Below, piece by piece: positions 42,380 through 50,681 of a DNA stretch of 64,000 nt (positions within the stretch are counted from its first letter, which is position 1; each line of letters starts with the position of its first letter). The translations under genes and the position numbers were made by a program. The notes below the pieces were generated by a model, which saw nothing but the letters and a program-made list of their open reading frames with translations, was not told the origin of the DNA and did no database searches. This DNA comes from UBA1433 sp964581565 (lineage in GTDB: Bacteria; Bacillota; Clostridia; Eubacteriales; UBA1433). The stretch is from the NCBI GenBank assembly GCA_964581565.1, contig CAZOOZ010000002.1:62001-126000 (forward strand), in the 5' to 3' direction.

Positions 42380-43285
42380 TTATCCTTCGATCCCCCACGC
42401 CTTGAAAATATTGTCTGCGACCACATTGCCTACTCTGCGTTTCGCATCCGGTGTGCTCGCGCCGATATGCGGTGTCGCCATAAAATTCTCCAGCTTTAAA
42501 AGCGGATCGTCTCTGTCCATCGGTTCTTTCACGCTCACATCAAACCCTGCGGCCGCGATTTTCCCCTGTGTAAGCGCACGATAGAGTGCCTCTTCATCCA
42601 CGATCCCGCCGCGCGCGGTATTGACCAAAATCAAATTGGGATTTGCGTGCGCAAAAATTTCGTCATCGATCATGTTTCGCGTGCTGTCTTTAAGCGGCAC
42701 ACTGATGCTCACAAAATCGCAAAGCGCAAATAATTCTTTTAACTGTTCCACCTTTTCAACATCCATGGCCGCCGCTTTTTCTTCAGTCAGAGAAGGATTA
42801 TAAACCAAAATACGGCAGTCGAACGCGGTGCGCATGATTTCGCCGACACGTCTGGATATGTGTCCAAACCCTACCAAGCCTATCTTTTTCCCCATCACTT
42901 CAACACCTGTCAGCTCGGCAGGTCCAAAGCCTTTATAGCGCCCTTCGGCAAGTCCCCGCTCTGCCTGTTTGAGCTTACGACCCATTGCCAGCATAAAGGC
43001 CACCGCCAGTTCCGCGACGCTTTCCGCACTTCCGCCCGGCACGTTCACGACGGGGATGCCAAATTCCTTTGCCGCATCCATATCGATCGTATCGAGCCCG
43101 ACCCCATGCATGGCAACGATTTTACATCGTGTTGCTTTTTCCAAAATTTCTCTCGTTAAAGCCACGCGCCGTATAATAATGGCATCCAATTCCTCCGGAT
43201 GGTCAAAATTATCCACAATCTCTGCCTTTGCCTTCAGCCGATCAAGTGCCTGCCGGTCCATGCTTTCGCTTAAATACACTTTCAT
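42380..43285 (-). CDS. D-isomer-specific 2-hydroxyacid dehydrogenase
   Basis: 301 residues with AGGAG upstream. NAD-binding GFGHISRRVGEIM (the third family Gly replaced by Ser), MHGVGLDTIDM in the substrate domain, NTARGGIVDEEAL with the substrate Arg, and the catalytic His in ATPHIGASTPDA are present. It resembles phosphoglycerate dehydrogenase but lacks the ACT domain; the substrate is unknown. Monocistronic. Confidence 0.9.
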   Translation of the reverse strand: MKVYLSESMDRQALDRLKAKAEIVDNFDHPEELDAIIIRRVALTREILEKATRCKIVAMHGVGLDTIDMDAAKEFGIPVVNVPGGSAESVAELAVAFMLAMGRKLKQAERGLAEGRYKGFGPAELTGVEVMGKKIGLVGFGHISRRVGEIMRTAFDCRILVYNPSLTEEKAAAMDVEKVEQLKELFALCDFVSISVPLKDSTRNMIDDEIFAHANPNLILVNTARGGIVDEEALYRALTQGKIAAAGFDVSVKEPMDRDDPLLKLENFMATPHIGASTPDAKRRVGNVVADNIFKAWGIEG

Positions 43286-43374
43286 CTCCGCACCACTCCT
43301 TTTTCCTGAAAAATTCTACCACAAACCTTTTATAATGTCTAATACGCGCCGCGTATTTTTGACTTCTTGATTGC

Positions 43375-44200
43375 TCCACCCAACCGGATCTTTCGCTCTT
43401 TTTTTGTGTGAGCAGATATCATTTTGAGCATAATCAACAAATATCCTTTTTTTCATGATAATCAAACCAACACCCGCCCAACCGCAGAGGAGAACTATGT
43501 TCTCGCTTCTCGCAATATCCAATAATCCTGTTTTTTTGTGATGTCATTCTGAACATCATAAAAAAAACGGGGGCAGTGTCACTGCGAGTGTATCGAAGAA
43601 TCTGGCAGGGCAAATATTTTATATAAAATTTTTTAACCAACCTCGCATACATTAAACACGGGTGCATGTCATTCTGAGCGCAGTCGAAGAATCTGGCGGA
43701 AGTGGGTATCTTCTTCACAAAATACTCAAACCAACCCCAACCAACCGGATCTTTCGACTCTGCTCAAGATGCCCCTTTTGTTCTTTTTTGTACGAAACAT
43801 GGGCAGGTGTCATTCTAAGCATCGTCAAAAAAACTGGGGATAGTGTCACTGCGAGCGTATCGAAGAATCTGGCGGGACTAGGCATATCCTGTAATTCAAA
43901 CAGACCAACGCCAACCGAACCCAGGGGGCAGTGTCATTCTGAACGTGCCGAAGAATCTGTCGGGGACGGTTTTTCTCTCTTTAAACAATCACCCCTTCTC
44001 CATCCTCGAACACATCAGCTTCTGCATATCAGTCCAGCCTACACCCGATCTTTTTCACTCTCTTACATCCTATCCTTATCCAACCGGATCTTTCGACTCT
44101 GCTCAAGATGACCCCCTCATTCTTTTTTATATCAGACAAGAGGCAGGTGTCATTCTGAGCGTGTCGAAGAATCTGGCAGGGACGGTTTTTTTCTTTAGAT
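43375..44200. repeat. Dispersed modular repeat array F
   Basis: About 825 gene-free bases of forward arms (43563-43600, 43668-43700, 43845-43875, 43930-43960, 44150-44185), inverted arms (43740-43775, 44087-44117) and shared linkers such as GGACTAGGCATATCCTGTAA. Confidence 0.92.
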
Positions 44201-44250
44201 CATCATACCCTCTCCAATACCCTTCTTTCAATATGCAGAAGACTTCAGTA

Positions 44251-44973
44251 TTATTCATGAAACAAATAATGCATCATGCGCTCAGGCTGATTTAAAAAAT
44301 CCCTTGTGAGCCTGTAGTGTTCACACTCCCGGTAAGCCACCTTCTCAATACCGTCCTCATTGATCTGATAAATATCGGCACCGGGATAAGCGAGCAAAAT
44401 CGGCGAATGCGTCGCAATGATAAACTGGGAATCTTCATCCGCAAGTCTTTTCATCTCCGCAAGCAGCGCCATTTGCCGCGACGGTGATAAGGCCGCTTCG
44501 GGCTCGTCCAAAATATAAAGTCCTTCCCCTCTGAAACGGTTTTGAACCAGCGCCATAAAACTCTCACCGTGGGATTGCTCATGCAGCGAGCATCCTCCGT
44601 ATCCTTCTAAGCTCAGTTCCAGCTCGTCTACCTGTGTGGCGACATTATAAAAGCTTTCCGCTCGCAGAAAAAATCCGTCTTTTTCATATGCCGCTTTTAC
44701 GAGCGTAATGGATTTATATATATCAGAAGAGGTTTGCTTTGTAGAAAAGTTAAAATTCTTCGAGCCTCCTTCCGCGTTAAATCCGGCGCAAAGGGCTATG
44801 GCTTCTATGAGCGTGGATTTTCCCGTTCCGTTCTCACCGATAAAAAATGTCACTTGTTTTTCAAAGGCGAACTCTCCCGCTTCGATCAGCCACCGCACAA
44901 CAGGCAGATGCGCGGTATATGCGCTTTCATCAAGGCCACCGATTTTCAACTGCCGAATATATAACCGTTCCAT
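44251..44973 (-). CDS. AAA family ATPase (ABC-type, AAA_21-like)
   Basis: 240 residues from the ATG at 44973, with GAGG 7 bases upstream. Walker A GENGTGKST, Walker B LYILDEPEAALSP and a switch His in FIATHSPILL are present. Between them is a small helical region with HEQSHGESF near the signature position. The family includes stand-alone ATPases of unknown role and nuclease-linked defence ATPases; no nuclease partner is next to it. It lies alone between two repeat arrays. Confidence 0.85.
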   Translation of the reverse strand: MERLYIRQLKIGGLDESAYTAHLPVVRWLIEAGEFAFEKQVTFFIGENGTGKSTLIEAIALCAGFNAEGGSKNFNFSTKQTSSDIYKSITLVKAAYEKDGFFLRAESFYNVATQVDELELSLEGYGGCSLHEQSHGESFMALVQNRFRGEGLYILDEPEAALSPSRQMALLAEMKRLADEDSQFIIATHSPILLAYPGADIYQINEDGIEKVAYRECEHYRLTRDFLNQPERMMHYLFHE

Positions 44974-45114
44974 TTCACACCTCATATACATTGCGAATGT
45001 TATCCCTACTATACCATATCATGCTTTAAATGCCACCCCCTCTTTCATCCACCGCACCTGACGGCACAAGTATCTTATCTGATATATATCAGACTAACAC
45101 CTGCCTCAGCATTG

Positions 45115-45800
45115 CTCGTCCTCTCTTTCGCTGACAGGCGTCATTCTGAACATCATCAAAAAAACCAAGGGCCGGTGTCACTGCGAGTGTATCGAAGAAT
45201 CTGGCGGGACTAGGCATATCCTGTAATTCAAACAGACCAACACTAACCGTTCCCTGGGGGCAGTGTCATTCTGAGCGTGCCTGCGAATCCGACGGGCAGA
45301 CTTTCTCGCAATAATAATCAGACCCACACCGGCCGAACCCTGGGCAGGTGTCATTCTAAACATCATCAAAAAACTGGGGCAGTGTCACTCTGAGCGTAGT
45401 CGAAGAATCTGGCGGGACTAGGCATATCCTGTAATTCAAACAGACCAACGCCAACCAAACCCAGGGGGCAGTGTCATTCTGAGCGTGTCGAAGAATCTGG
45501 CGGGGCAAGTATCTTATTTACAAAATACTCAAGCCATTCCACTCCAACCGGATCTTTCGACTCTGCTCAAGATGACCCCCTCATTCTTTTTTATATCAGA
45601 CAAGAGGCAGGTGTCATTCTGAGCGCAGTCGAAGAATCTGGCGGGACTAGGTATATCCTGTAATTCAAACAGACCAACGCCAACCGAACCCAGGGGGCAG
45701 TGTCATTCTGAGCATAGTCGAAGAATCTGATGGGGACGGTTTTTCTCTCTTCAAATCATCATACCCTCTTCAACGCCCTTCCCTGAATATGCAAAAGACC
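45115..45800. repeat. Dispersed modular repeat array G
   Basis: At least seven forward arms and one inverted arm, with linkers of the GGCATATCCTGTAATTCAAA type repeated at 45210, 45420 and 45650. It abuts the prophage late-regulator gene at 45828. No gene. Confidence 0.92.
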
Positions 45801-45827
45801 TGCCCCTCATGCAAGACCACCCTTGCC

Positions 45828-46265
45828 TCATCCAAACAAAACCGTTGAAATACTCCGCACGGCATGCTGCTTAACACGGTAATACGTGCTTGCCGCCATA
45901 TTCAGCTGCATAAATATCTCATAATCTTTTTTGCGGCAAAAATACTTGTCCTCGATGATTTTATTCTCTTCACTTGTGAGGATTTGCATCGACCTGTCCA
46001 CCTTGCCGATCACGGCTTTGTTTTTTTCGATCGCCCGCTGGATCCTCTTTTTATCCTCCAGGATCAGCATCGCCTCGCGAAACGTGCTGTCCGCGATTGT
46101 GCTCGTTGTTACTTTGTCGGCTGTGGTGTCTACCGCGCTCGGTCCGATGCGCTTTTGTTCGTCATACTCTTTCAACGCCCGCATGTCGTTTTCTATTTGA
46201 ATTTTCAGCAGCCGATACTTGTATAATATCGCCTCCGTCGCCCTGTATGTAAAATCCGTTTTCAT
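45828..46265 (-). CDS. Phage late-gene transcriptional regulator (ArpU/RinA-like)
   Basis: About 145 residues from the ATG at 46265, with AGGAGG upstream; longer frames lack an RBS. The N-terminal part is a helical coil, and the C-terminal part (LTSEENKIIEDKYFCRKKDYE, AASTYYRVKQHAVRSI) is a sigma-region-4-like HTH. Proteins of this type activate late genes and normally lie immediately upstream of small terminase. Here the next phage gene in that direction is 32.7 kb away. Confidence 0.75.
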   Translation of the reverse strand: MKTDFTYRATEAILYKYRLLKIQIENDMRALKEYDEQKRIGPSAVDTTADKVTTSTIADSTFREAMLILEDKKRIQRAIEKNKAVIGKVDRSMQILTSEENKIIEDKYFCRKKDYEIFMQLNMAASTYYRVKQHAVRSISTVLFG

Positions 46266-46299
46266 CCTTTGCCTCCTGTGATTATTCATTTTCCCGACC

Positions 46300-46455
46300 C
46301 TATTTGTAAAGCAATGCTTCTTTTTGCTTCTTTTCAAAAATAACTTTTTGATACGCCTCATGCTCTCTGCGGTAGGCGATATAATCCGCGCATACGCTGT
46401 GGCATCCCGCCTTTCTTCTTTTGCATCCGTAGCATGTGCTCTTCGGCGCGCTCAT
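46300..46455 (-). CDS. 51-residue phage Cys-motif protein
   Basis: ATG at 46455. The sequence has CYGCKRRKAGCHSVCADY, a zinc-finger-like Cys pattern, then a charged helix. Short proteins with this CxxC, CHSxC pattern are common in Bacillota prophages; function is unknown. It lies between the helicase loader and late-regulator genes on the same strand. Confidence 0.7.
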   Translation of the reverse strand: MSAPKSTCYGCKRRKAGCHSVCADYIAYRREHEAYQKVIFEKKQKEALLYK

Positions 46456-46485
46456 TGATACCGTCCTCTCTTTTTTCCCATATCT

Positions 46486-46896
46486 TTATTCCTCATCCTC
46501 GTCCCGGTAATTTCTAAACACCGACTTCCTCTTTTCTGCCTTTCCGTCACTTAGCAGCTTTGCCTCTTCGGCGCTGATGTAATCTCTCATCTCTTTGGGT
46601 ATGGCATAGTAACCTTCCCCCATCCATTCCTTCAGCGCGATACCATACGGCACATTCATGTATTTATTTAGCCTGCGTACACGTTCCATGATCTCTCCCG
46701 GCGCCGGCGGAAACGCCTTGTCCTCTGCGATATAACACTTCAGAGCCACCGCTGCCTGCTGCTCGTCCACTTCCTTAAACACTTCCTGCCAGAGCGCCGC
46801 CGCAGCCTCGGCATCTGTGCGCGACATGTTTTTATAAGACATAGGATACGCGGCTTTGATGATACCCAGCATTTTAAGTGCGCCCTGCCTGTCCAT
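46486..46896 (-). CDS. Phage replicative helicase loader/inhibitor (G39P-like)
   Basis: 136 residues from the ATG at 46896, with AAGGAGG upstream. IIKAAYPMSYKNMSRTDAEA, ALWQEVF and AFPPAPGEIMERVRRL match the family that includes SPP1 G39P, which delivers the replicative helicase. It overlaps the replication-protein gene by 23 bases. Confidence 0.8.
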   Translation of the reverse strand: MDRQGALKMLGIIKAAYPMSYKNMSRTDAEAAAALWQEVFKEVDEQQAAVALKCYIAEDKAFPPAPGEIMERVRRLNKYMNVPYGIALKEWMGEGYYAIPKEMRDYISAEEAKLLSDGKAEKRKSVFRNYRDEDEE

Positions 46897-47611
46897 GGCT
46901 TCCTCCTTGCTGCAGCAGTTGGATGAAAATATTGTCGCTTTTCTCCTGCCTCTTCCTCTCGGGCGCATCATCATAGAGTCCGTCCAGCACTTTTTTCATG
47001 TTTTTCACGGTGATGAGCCAGTCAAAATCAGCTCTCCAGCCCCGGCTGTTCTCACCCCGCAGAAAGCTGCTCGCCTGCGCTTTGGCAAAGGCTTGTTCAA
47101 AGTCACGGATCTCGTAGCCATGCTCCAGCGCGATCTTTAAGGCTTGTCTTCTTTTTTGCGTCAGCGATTTGCTCACAGGCAAGCTTATGCATATCTTTTT
47201 ATAGAGAGTAATTATCGATAGATAATTGCTCTCTCTTTCTCTTGTTCTTTTTCTTTCTCTATGTATGGTTTCGGTTTTTACTACGCTTTGTGCTGCGTTT
47301 TTGGTCTCGCTTTTCACTTCGTATGAATAAGATATTTCTTTCAGCTTGTATTTCCCCGGGCTCCCTTTTTTTCCTTTTTTGTAGTCGATCAGCTGCTTGT
47401 CAATGAGACAGTTGCGCAGTTGTATGAATGTTGCTTCGCGTCTGATTTTGATTTCGGCCATGAGACGTTTATTCTCGGCGCTGATCCATTCCTGCCATGC
47501 GCTTTTGTTAAAAAGCGCTAAAAGCTTGTAGTATAAAAGCTGTGACATGGGCGGCAGATAATTTACCTGGTTCCAGCGCTCAAATTCGTTGATGATATCA
47601 ATATAACTCAC
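46874..47611 (-). CDS. Phage replication initiation protein (DnaD-like, replisome organizer)
   Basis: About 245 residues. The GTG at 47611 is preferred because AAGGAG lies 9 bases upstream, while the ATG at 47620 abuts it with no spacing. The N-terminal winged-helix region (FERWNQVNYLPPMSQLLYYK, KRLMAEIKIRREAT) and a C-terminal helical DnaD-like part (FEQAFAKAQASSFLRGEN followed by WRADFDWLI) are the form of many Bacillota phage replisome organizers. It is the first early gene downstream of the control region. Confidence 0.8.
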   Translation of the reverse strand: MSYIDIINEFERWNQVNYLPPMSQLLYYKLLALFNKSAWQEWISAENKRLMAEIKIRREATFIQLRNCLIDKQLIDYKKGKKGSPGKYKLKEISYSYEVKSETKNAAQSVVKTETIHRERKRTRERESNYLSIITLYKKICISLPVSKSLTQKRRQALKIALEHGYEIRDFEQAFAKAQASSFLRGENSRGWRADFDWLITVKNMKKVLDGLYDDAPERKRQEKSDNIFIQLLQQGGSHGQAGRT

Positions 47612-47669
47612 TTTTTTCATCTCCTTTTAAAATTTAGTTAAATTTTTATCAATTTCCATTTATTTCCCA

Positions 47670-47698
47670 TTGACAAACAAATCATTATCTTTTATAAT
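47670..47698 (+). promoter_or_regulatory. Consensus promoter of the candidate small RNA
   Basis: TTGACA (47670-47675), 17 bases, TATAAT (47693-47698): a perfect sigma-A match, with no protein gene downstream on this strand. Confidence 0.75.
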
Positions 47699-47704
47699 TT
47701 TTTC

Positions 47705-47864
47705 CAAAGAGTTCTTACATAATTAATTTGCGTAATGCATATAGAATGTTTCTTTTTCTTTTTCGAACAAACCTTTTTTAATCGCTTCTTATCATTCTTT
47801 TTTTATGTAAGAATTCTTTTTTGTTTGTTAATTATTAGTCGATGTTTTGTCGACTTTTTTTTTA
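47705..47864 (+). ncRNA. Candidate structured small RNA, about 160 nt
   Basis: The predicted start lies 7 bases after a consensus promoter. Bases 47706-47722 pair with 47803-47819 as a 17-pair stem (one G-U), and AGAATG (47743) pairs with CATTCT (47793) inside it. An independent AGTCGA/TCGACT hairpin (47837-47855) and nine T residues form the terminator. The transcript is antisense to the leader of the early lytic transcript. No protein-coding frame explains it. It has not been matched to a known RNA family. Confidence 0.6.
47837..47864 (+). terminator. Terminator of the candidate small RNA
   Basis: AGTCGA/TCGACT stem, 7-base loop, nine T residues. Confidence 0.85.
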
Positions 47865-47872
47865 TTTTGCTA

Positions 47873-47985
47873 TTGACAACGTTTAAATTTTTTAGTATTT
47901 TAGTAACAAATAAGTTCAAATTCTTAACCAATAAAAGTCTCTTGTGAAAATATCGATGTATCCCATCGGTATTTTTCTTTTGCGA
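47873..47985 (+). ncRNA. Second candidate short RNA unit
   Basis: TTGACA (47873-47878), 17 bases, TATTTT (47896-47901), then after about 50 bases a TATCGATG/CATCGGTA hairpin (47951-47971) with TTTTTC. This would give a transcript of about 75 nt. The hairpin could also act on minus-strand transcripts from the early promoter. Confidence 0.4.
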
Positions 47986-48084
47986 AAAAATAATCTGGAT
48001 CATAAAAATAGAGAACTCTGAAAAATTTAAAAAGAACCTGCCTGTTTCGCCATGAGCGATTTTTTTGGTAATATCTGGAATAAT

Positions 48085-48142
48085 ATTAGCTTTAAGCTAA
48101 TTATAACGCAATATTTTCCTTTGTCAATAGCTATTTGCTAAT
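48085..48142 (-). promoter_or_regulatory. Early lytic promoter with two repressor operators
   Basis: Minus-strand TTGACA (48127-48122), 16 bases, TATAAT (48105-48100). Operator-like 17-base dyads lie at 48085-48101 (ATTAGCTTTAAGCTAAT, over the -10) and 48126-48142 (AATAGCTATTTGCTAAT, over the -35). The two dyads share half-sites AGC and GCTAAT. The repressor gene at 48203 is divergent. Confidence 0.75.
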
Positions 48143-48151
48143 TTTAACGAC

Positions 48152-48180
48152 TTGAAAATCGACGAAATTCGCTATAAAAT
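48152..48180 (+). promoter_or_regulatory. Repressor promoter
   Basis: TTGAAA (48152-48157), 17 bases, TAAAAT (48175-48180), just before the repressor start. Confidence 0.55.
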
Positions 48181-48202
48181 AAGTTAAAAGGTGTGTGAAA
48201 AT

Positions 48203-48523
48203 ATGAACAATATAAAAAAAGCAAGAGAAACAGCAAAATTCAGCCAAAAAGAAGTTGCTCTCACATTGAAAGTGTCTCCGCCTACCGTTTCGGAATGGGA
48301 GAGCGGAAAGAAAAACCCGACCGTTGAAAATCTAAAAAAACTTTCCGAACTGTTTTCCTGTTCCATAGATTATCTTTTGGGTAAAACAGACATCTTTAAT
48401 ATATACGAAGAAGAAAACGAGCTCATCACCATTGCTGCCCACCACGAAGGCGAATGGACCGAAGAAGAATTGGAAGACATCGAAAAATTCAAAGACTACA
48501 TCAAAAGCAAACGCAAGGCCTGA
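48203..48523 (+). CDS. Phage repressor (XRE/cI-like)
   Basis: 106 residues; ATG at 48203 with AAGGTG upstream. HTH at about residues 5-58 (KKARETAKFSQKEVALTLKV, SPPTVSEWESGKKNPT) followed by an acidic tail. There is no peptidase domain, so it is not a self-cleaving repressor. It is divergent from the replication genes and faces two matching operators, which supports a role as master lysogeny repressor. Confidence 0.85.
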   Translation: MNNIKKARETAKFSQKEVALTLKVSPPTVSEWESGKKNPTVENLKKLSELFSCSIDYLLGKTDIFNIYEEENELITIAAHHEGEWTEEELEDIEKFKDYIKSKRKA

Positions 48524-48584
48524 TGTTCTTTTATACACTCCATCACTTGAAGCGCTTGAAAAATTCCTTTGAAAAAGAGAGTTC

Positions 48585-49058
48585 ATGAAAACAAAAACAA
48601 ATACTACCCTGACCGCAAAACAAAATTTTCTGCAATTTATAAAATTCACTGCGTTTTCGGCATCAGCCGGTATTCTTCAGGCAGTCAGTTTCACTTTGCT
48701 CAATGAGCTCACGCTATTACCCTACTGGCCCTGTTATCTCATTGCGCTCACGCTTTCGGTGCTTTATAATTTCACGGTAAACAGAAGATTTACATTCAAA
48801 TCGGCGGCCAATATCCCCAAAGCCATGCTTCAGGTGGCGCTCTATTATCTCATCTTCACGCCGCTTTCCACTTGGTGGGGTGAAGCCCTCACAAATATCG
48901 GCTGGAACGAATACATCGTTTTCGGCGGCACCATGCTTATCAACCTCACAACGGAATTTTTGTTCTACCGCCTCGTCGTCTACCGCAATTCCATCAACAC
49001 CGGCAAATACGCGCAAAAAAATCATTCCCCCGACCTTCTTGACGACCTTTCGCAATAA
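48585..49058 (+). CDS. GtrA-like family membrane protein
   Basis: 157 residues with four membrane segments (about 15-38, 43-62, 78-97 and 108-130). FIKFTAFSASAGILQ at the N-terminus, NFTVNRRFTFKS in the middle and TEFLFYRLVVYR at the end are GtrA hallmarks. The family is linked to lipid-linked sugar transfer for cell-surface polysaccharides. An AAAGAG sequence precedes the ATG. It lies 61 bases after the repressor gene and may be phage cargo altering the surface. Confidence 0.87.
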   Translation: MKTKTNTTLTAKQNFLQFIKFTAFSASAGILQAVSFTLLNELTLLPYWPCYLIALTLSVLYNFTVNRRFTFKSAANIPKAMLQVALYYLIFTPLSTWWGEALTNIGWNEYIVFGGTMLINLTTEFLFYRLVVYRNSINTGKYAQKNHSPDLLDDLSQ

Positions 49059-49164
49059 AATACCATGTATCATAAAACACTTTACAAAGCTTGTATACTT
49101 ATACGTGGTTTTCCTGCAATACTGCCCGTGAATTTGTTAATATATTCTTCTTTTTTTAAAAACG

Positions 49165-49725
49165 ATTGAGCTAGTCTTCCCACCGGATCTTTCGACCTTG
49201 CTCAAGATGACCCCTTCTTTCTTTTTCGTACGAAACATAGGCAGACATCATTTTGAGCGTGCCCGCGAATCTGGCGGGAGTAGGTGTATCCTGTAATTCA
49301 GACAGACCAACGCCAACCAAGCCCTAAGGGCGGTGTCATTCTGAGCGCAGTCGAAGAATCTGGCAGGGCGGGTATCTCATATAAAATTATTTAGCCATCC
49401 TCATATGCATCAACTTCTGCATATCAGCCCAACCCATACCCAATCTTTCTCACTCTCTTATACCCCATCCCACCGGATCTTTCAACCTTGCTCAAGATGA
49501 CCCCTTTTCGTTCTTTTTTATATCAGACAAGGGGCCGGTGTCACTGCGAGCGTGCCCGCGAATTTGGCGGGAGTAGGTGTATCCTGTAATTCAGACAGAC
49601 CAACGCCAACCAAGCCCTAAGGGCGGTGTCATTCTGAGCGCAGTCGAAGAATCTGGCAGGGCGGGTATCTCATATAAAATTATTTAGCCATCCTCATATG
49701 CATCAACTTCTGCATATCAAACCAC
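49165..49725. repeat. Dispersed modular repeat array H
   Basis: Forward arms near 49245, 49335, 49540 and 49627 and inverted arms near 49183 and 49475. Bases 49273-49426 are repeated exactly at 49566-49719 (154 bases, offset 293), showing a recent unit duplication. No gene. Confidence 0.92.
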
Positions 49726-49798
49726 CCGCACGCATTGCCCCCCCGCTTTTCCAACATCCTTCTAATCCATAATCAGCCCACGTCTGCTTTCAAAAACT

Positions 49799-49966
49799 TT
49801 ATTCGATTTCCTGCACTTCCTTTGCCATCTCGGGCAAAAAAATCAACGGTATATCATCACTCTCAATGTATATATCCTCGCTCTCTTGCTGGGCATTTTC
49901 TAATTGATCAATTGCGTTTACGACCGCGTTGAAAAGTGTGAAATACATTTGTTTGTAATTCGGCAT
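49799..49966 (-). CDS. 55-residue conserved small protein
   Basis: ATG at 49966. It begins MPNYKQMYFTLFNAV, followed by AIDQLENAQQESEDIYIE and ends AKEVQEIE. I recall small proteins with this N-terminus as widespread uncharacterised proteins in Clostridia. No clear RBS is seen, so expression is uncertain. The predicted structure is two helices. Confidence 0.6.
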   Translation of the reverse strand: MPNYKQMYFTLFNAVVNAIDQLENAQQESEDIYIESDDIPLIFLPEMAKEVQEIE

Positions 49967-50071
49967 GAAATATCATTTTTTTGTTCTAATATCAGAGCAA
50001 TTATAATATGATTATTTTATATAATCAAAAAAAATGTTCCGTATTCGGAACAAAGAAAGCGGTTGAACTTT

Positions 50072-50305
50072 ATGGGCCAAAATATTAAGGCCGATAAAAA
50101 TATCGGCTCAAACATACGCAAACACAGAAATGTAAAAGGTATGACACAAGAGCAGCTTTCAGCACAGCTGCAGGTGTACGGCTGTGATATTTCGCGTGGC
50201 ACACTGGCGAAAATCGAAGCGGGTATTCGTCATATTTCCACCGAAGAGCTCAATGCGATCAAAGACATATTGGGCATTTCATATAATGATTTTTTTGAAT
50301 TTTAA
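50072..50305 (+). CDS. Small XRE family HTH protein
   Basis: 77 residues (ATG at 50072; a TTG three codons upstream is possible). NIRKHRNVKGMTQEQLSAQL, ISRGTLAKIEAGIRHIS and ILGISYNDFFEF are a full HTH_3 domain. Nothing else is attached, so it probably binds DNA as a dimer. Its C-terminal 37 codons and 3' flank are duplicated at 53063. Confidence 0.8.
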   Translation: MGQNIKADKNIGSNIRKHRNVKGMTQEQLSAQLQVYGCDISRGTLAKIEAGIRHISTEELNAIKDILGISYNDFFEF

Positions 50306-50650
50306 TTAAACTTTGATAAACGTTCACTGCCCGAGCGAGTCCGTTACAGCGGCTGTGTGCCTAGTAGCTTACGGCACCTCAATAATTTCGGTTATTTCCC
50401 ACTTGCCGTTCTCTTTATGGATCTTCCACTTTGTCGGAATATACCACGAAGCTGTTATCGTTTCCCCTTCTGTATCATATGCTTGATAACAATACCAAGC
50501 CCAGGTATATCCATCTTTAAAGTTATGCATCACACAGAGCCGCACAAGAAACAAATTTGCTTTACCAAAAATTTCTTGTGCTTCCGTATAACCAGACGCA
50601 TATGTAGAATAATTATATACCTCTACCGGCTTGTTTATCGTGCCTTGCTT
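50192..50650. repeat. Direct repeat, left copy
   Basis: From the middle of the XRE gene to about 50650 the sequence matches 53063-53490 (offset about 2,870, decreasing by small indels) with scattered differences. Confidence 0.85.
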
Positions 50651-50660
50651 AATTATTATA
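50369..50660 (-). pseudogene. Truncated copy of the 53246 membrane-protein gene
   Basis: The frame reads FGKANLFLVRLCVMHNFKDG, then WAWYCYQAYD and ends KWEITEIIEVP, matching the C-terminal 70 residues of the protein at 53246-53680. The N-terminal membrane anchor is missing, and homology stops abruptly near 50650. It retains a C-terminus seven residues longer than the other copy. Confidence 0.75.
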
Positions 50661-50681
50661 ATACGTAATGAAACTCAAGGC

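Larger units (their letters stand above)
45828..48523 (-). mobile_element. Prophage replication and lysogeny-control module
   Basis: A divergent repressor and an early gene set (replication protein, helicase loader, Cys protein, late regulator) in phage order, separated from the packaging module at 1-13.1 kb. Confidence 0.75.

Noticed and set aside
44251..44973. Defence system such as Gabija or an OLD nuclease pair
   Set aside because: Only the ATPase is present; there is no helicase or TOPRIM nuclease beside it.
43375..45800. CRISPR array
   Set aside because: Repeat spacing is irregular, units occur in both orientations, linkers are themselves repeated, and no cas gene is present.
47735..47947. 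A 70-codon plus-strand frame rich in Phe
   Set aside because: It is a translation of T-rich sequence crossing the terminator at 47837 and has no RBS.
47670..47985. Retron-type or type III toxin-antitoxin RNA
   Set aside because: No reverse transcriptase or ToxN-like gene is nearby and there are no tandem short RNA repeats.
47803..48003. A 66-codon minus-strand frame as a Cro-like early gene
   Set aside because: No RBS, Lys/Ile-rich composition explained by AT content, no HTH, and it overlaps predicted hairpins on the other strand.
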